The notes under the pieces are model-generated. The model was not told the DNA's origin. It made no database searches and saw only the letters and a program-made list of their open reading frames with translations. From JBHENC01 sp046262295 (GTDB taxonomy: Bacteria > Acidobacteriota > Blastocatellia > Pyrinomonadales > Pyrinomonadaceae): a DNA stretch of 64,000 nt. Position numbers and translations under genes: made by a program. Numbering within the stretch: the stretch's first letter is position 1; every line of letters starts with the position of its first letter. Location: positions 124,001 through 188,000 of the forward strand of contig JBHENC010000002.1 in NCBI GenBank assembly GCA_046262295.1. The letters are read 5' to 3'. This document shows, one piece after another, positions 63,590 through 64,000 of this stretch.

Positions 63590-63841
63590 CGGACACATCC
63601 TTGCGACTTCGTTATCTTCAAACTCACGCACGACGCACGCTCCGGCAATCCCGTCATCGCGCTGACACCGGAAGACGTAACGCTCAAGCACTTTCACACG
63701 CAACCGGACGAAACAATCTTGCTCAAAGACGCTAACCCGCTCCGCAAACATCAATCCGGGAAGCACGCCGCCCCAAAGCGCAAAACGTCATGCGGCACAT
63801 CGAGCGCGATTTATAGATCGCGCGTAATTTAATAGTAGCTT
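63590..63841 (+). pseudogene. Remnant coding frame, S24/LexA-tail-like
   Basis: An open frame without an ATG runs from 63590 to a TAA near 63831: DFVIFKLTHDARSGNPVIAL, then VTLKHFHTQPDETILLKDAN and PLRKHQSGKHA. The pattern VTLKxF...LKDANPL resembles the C-terminal strand of S24 peptidase/LexA-type repressors. It has no start and no ribosome-binding site, so it is probably a decayed fragment. Weak evidence. Confidence 0.35.
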
Positions 63842-64000
63842 ATGAAGCGATTATTAATCTTATCTTGCTCTAAGAAAAAAAAGAGCGATCCAGAGCTGCT
63901 TCCTGCAATTGAAAGGTATGATGGGCCAACATTTCGCGTGCTACGGCGTTTTATAAAACTGTCTTCAAAAATGGCTATACCGAGTGTCTTCATCCTTTCA
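63842..64000 (+). CDS. DUF6884/YaaA-like protein, 5' part
   Basis: 53 codons from ATG 63842 to the window edge without a stop. MKRLLILSCSKKKKSDPELL begins it, with IERYDGPTFRVLRRFI following, resembling the SCSKxK N-terminus of DUF6884/YaaA-type proteins (some relatives act in peroxide stress or nucleic-acid modification). Composition turns AT-rich here, implying that another accessory region continues beyond the window. Confidence 0.55.
   Translation, partial: MKRLLILSCSKKKKSDPELLPAIERYDGPTFRVLRRFIKLSSKMAIPSVFILS

Noticed and set aside
1..64000. CRISPR array, tRNA or rRNA genes
   Set aside because: No regularly spaced repeat cluster, tRNA T-loop (GGTTCGAATCC-like) or rRNA sequence was seen on reading, although a covariance-model search was not possible.

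Overview
The window (about 58% G+C outside the islands, with one run of ten Ns, so a draft scaffold) reads as a free-living, aerobic, Gram-negative-type heterotroph. Gene repertoire and intergenic repeat style resemble Acidobacteriota, class Blastocatellia; this is inference, because no rRNA or other phylogenetic marker beyond gyrA is present. No tRNA or rRNA gene was recognised.

Layout. 1-20.8 kb is mostly chromosomal housekeeping: a truncated secreted protein, aldehyde dehydrogenase, Xaa-Pro aminopeptidase, a DHH phosphoesterase, three thioredoxin-fold genes (one fused to CcdA) with an ATPase-PIN pair lodged among them, glycine oxidase, NAD-type isocitrate dehydrogenase, a double M16 peptidase, and an aconitase-family enzyme with permuted domain order. 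20.9-22 kb is an AT-richer nuclease-like/PIN gene pair. 22-23 kb holds a CYTH protein and a YggX-like protein.

23.1-32 kb is the most remarkable part. The resident thyA, which lies directly upstream of folA, is broken after codon 101 by a 7.7-kb AT-rich island and resumes near the VSSWN motif, with about 40 codons lost. The island carries a complete, unrelated, short-form thyA just inside its left end. It also carries a pentapeptide-repeat/TIR-like protein, a three-gene minus-strand operon (SPPY DNA methyltransferase, protein kinase fused to a P-loop ATPase, CARF-like Rossmann protein), and a dUTPase/dCTP-deaminase-fold protein at the right end. The simplest reading is a defence-type cargo island that destroys an essential gene and supplies a replacement, so that losing the island costs the cell thymidylate synthesis. 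The replacement ThyA differs from consensus exactly at the insertion point. No integrase was found.

32-64 kb returns to chromosomal content. It includes a radical SAM protein, two tandem Lys/Ala/Gly-rich histone-H1-like proteins, a HAMP histidine kinase and sigma-54 response regulator followed by a canonical -24/-12 promoter driving a stand-alone receiver, an SbcD-like nuclease, a MoaD-MoaE fusion, an RloA/RloB-like ATPase-TOPRIM pair, gyrA, a PilZ gene interrupted by the assembly gap, PlsC, a frameshifted DUF486 transporter, a [2Fe-2S] protein, two inositol-phosphatase-family enzymes, cell-wall enzymes (M23, L,D-transpeptidase), hutH, AlkA-type glycosylase and tadA. The window ends in a second AT-rich accessory patch (start of a DUF6884/YaaA-like gene).
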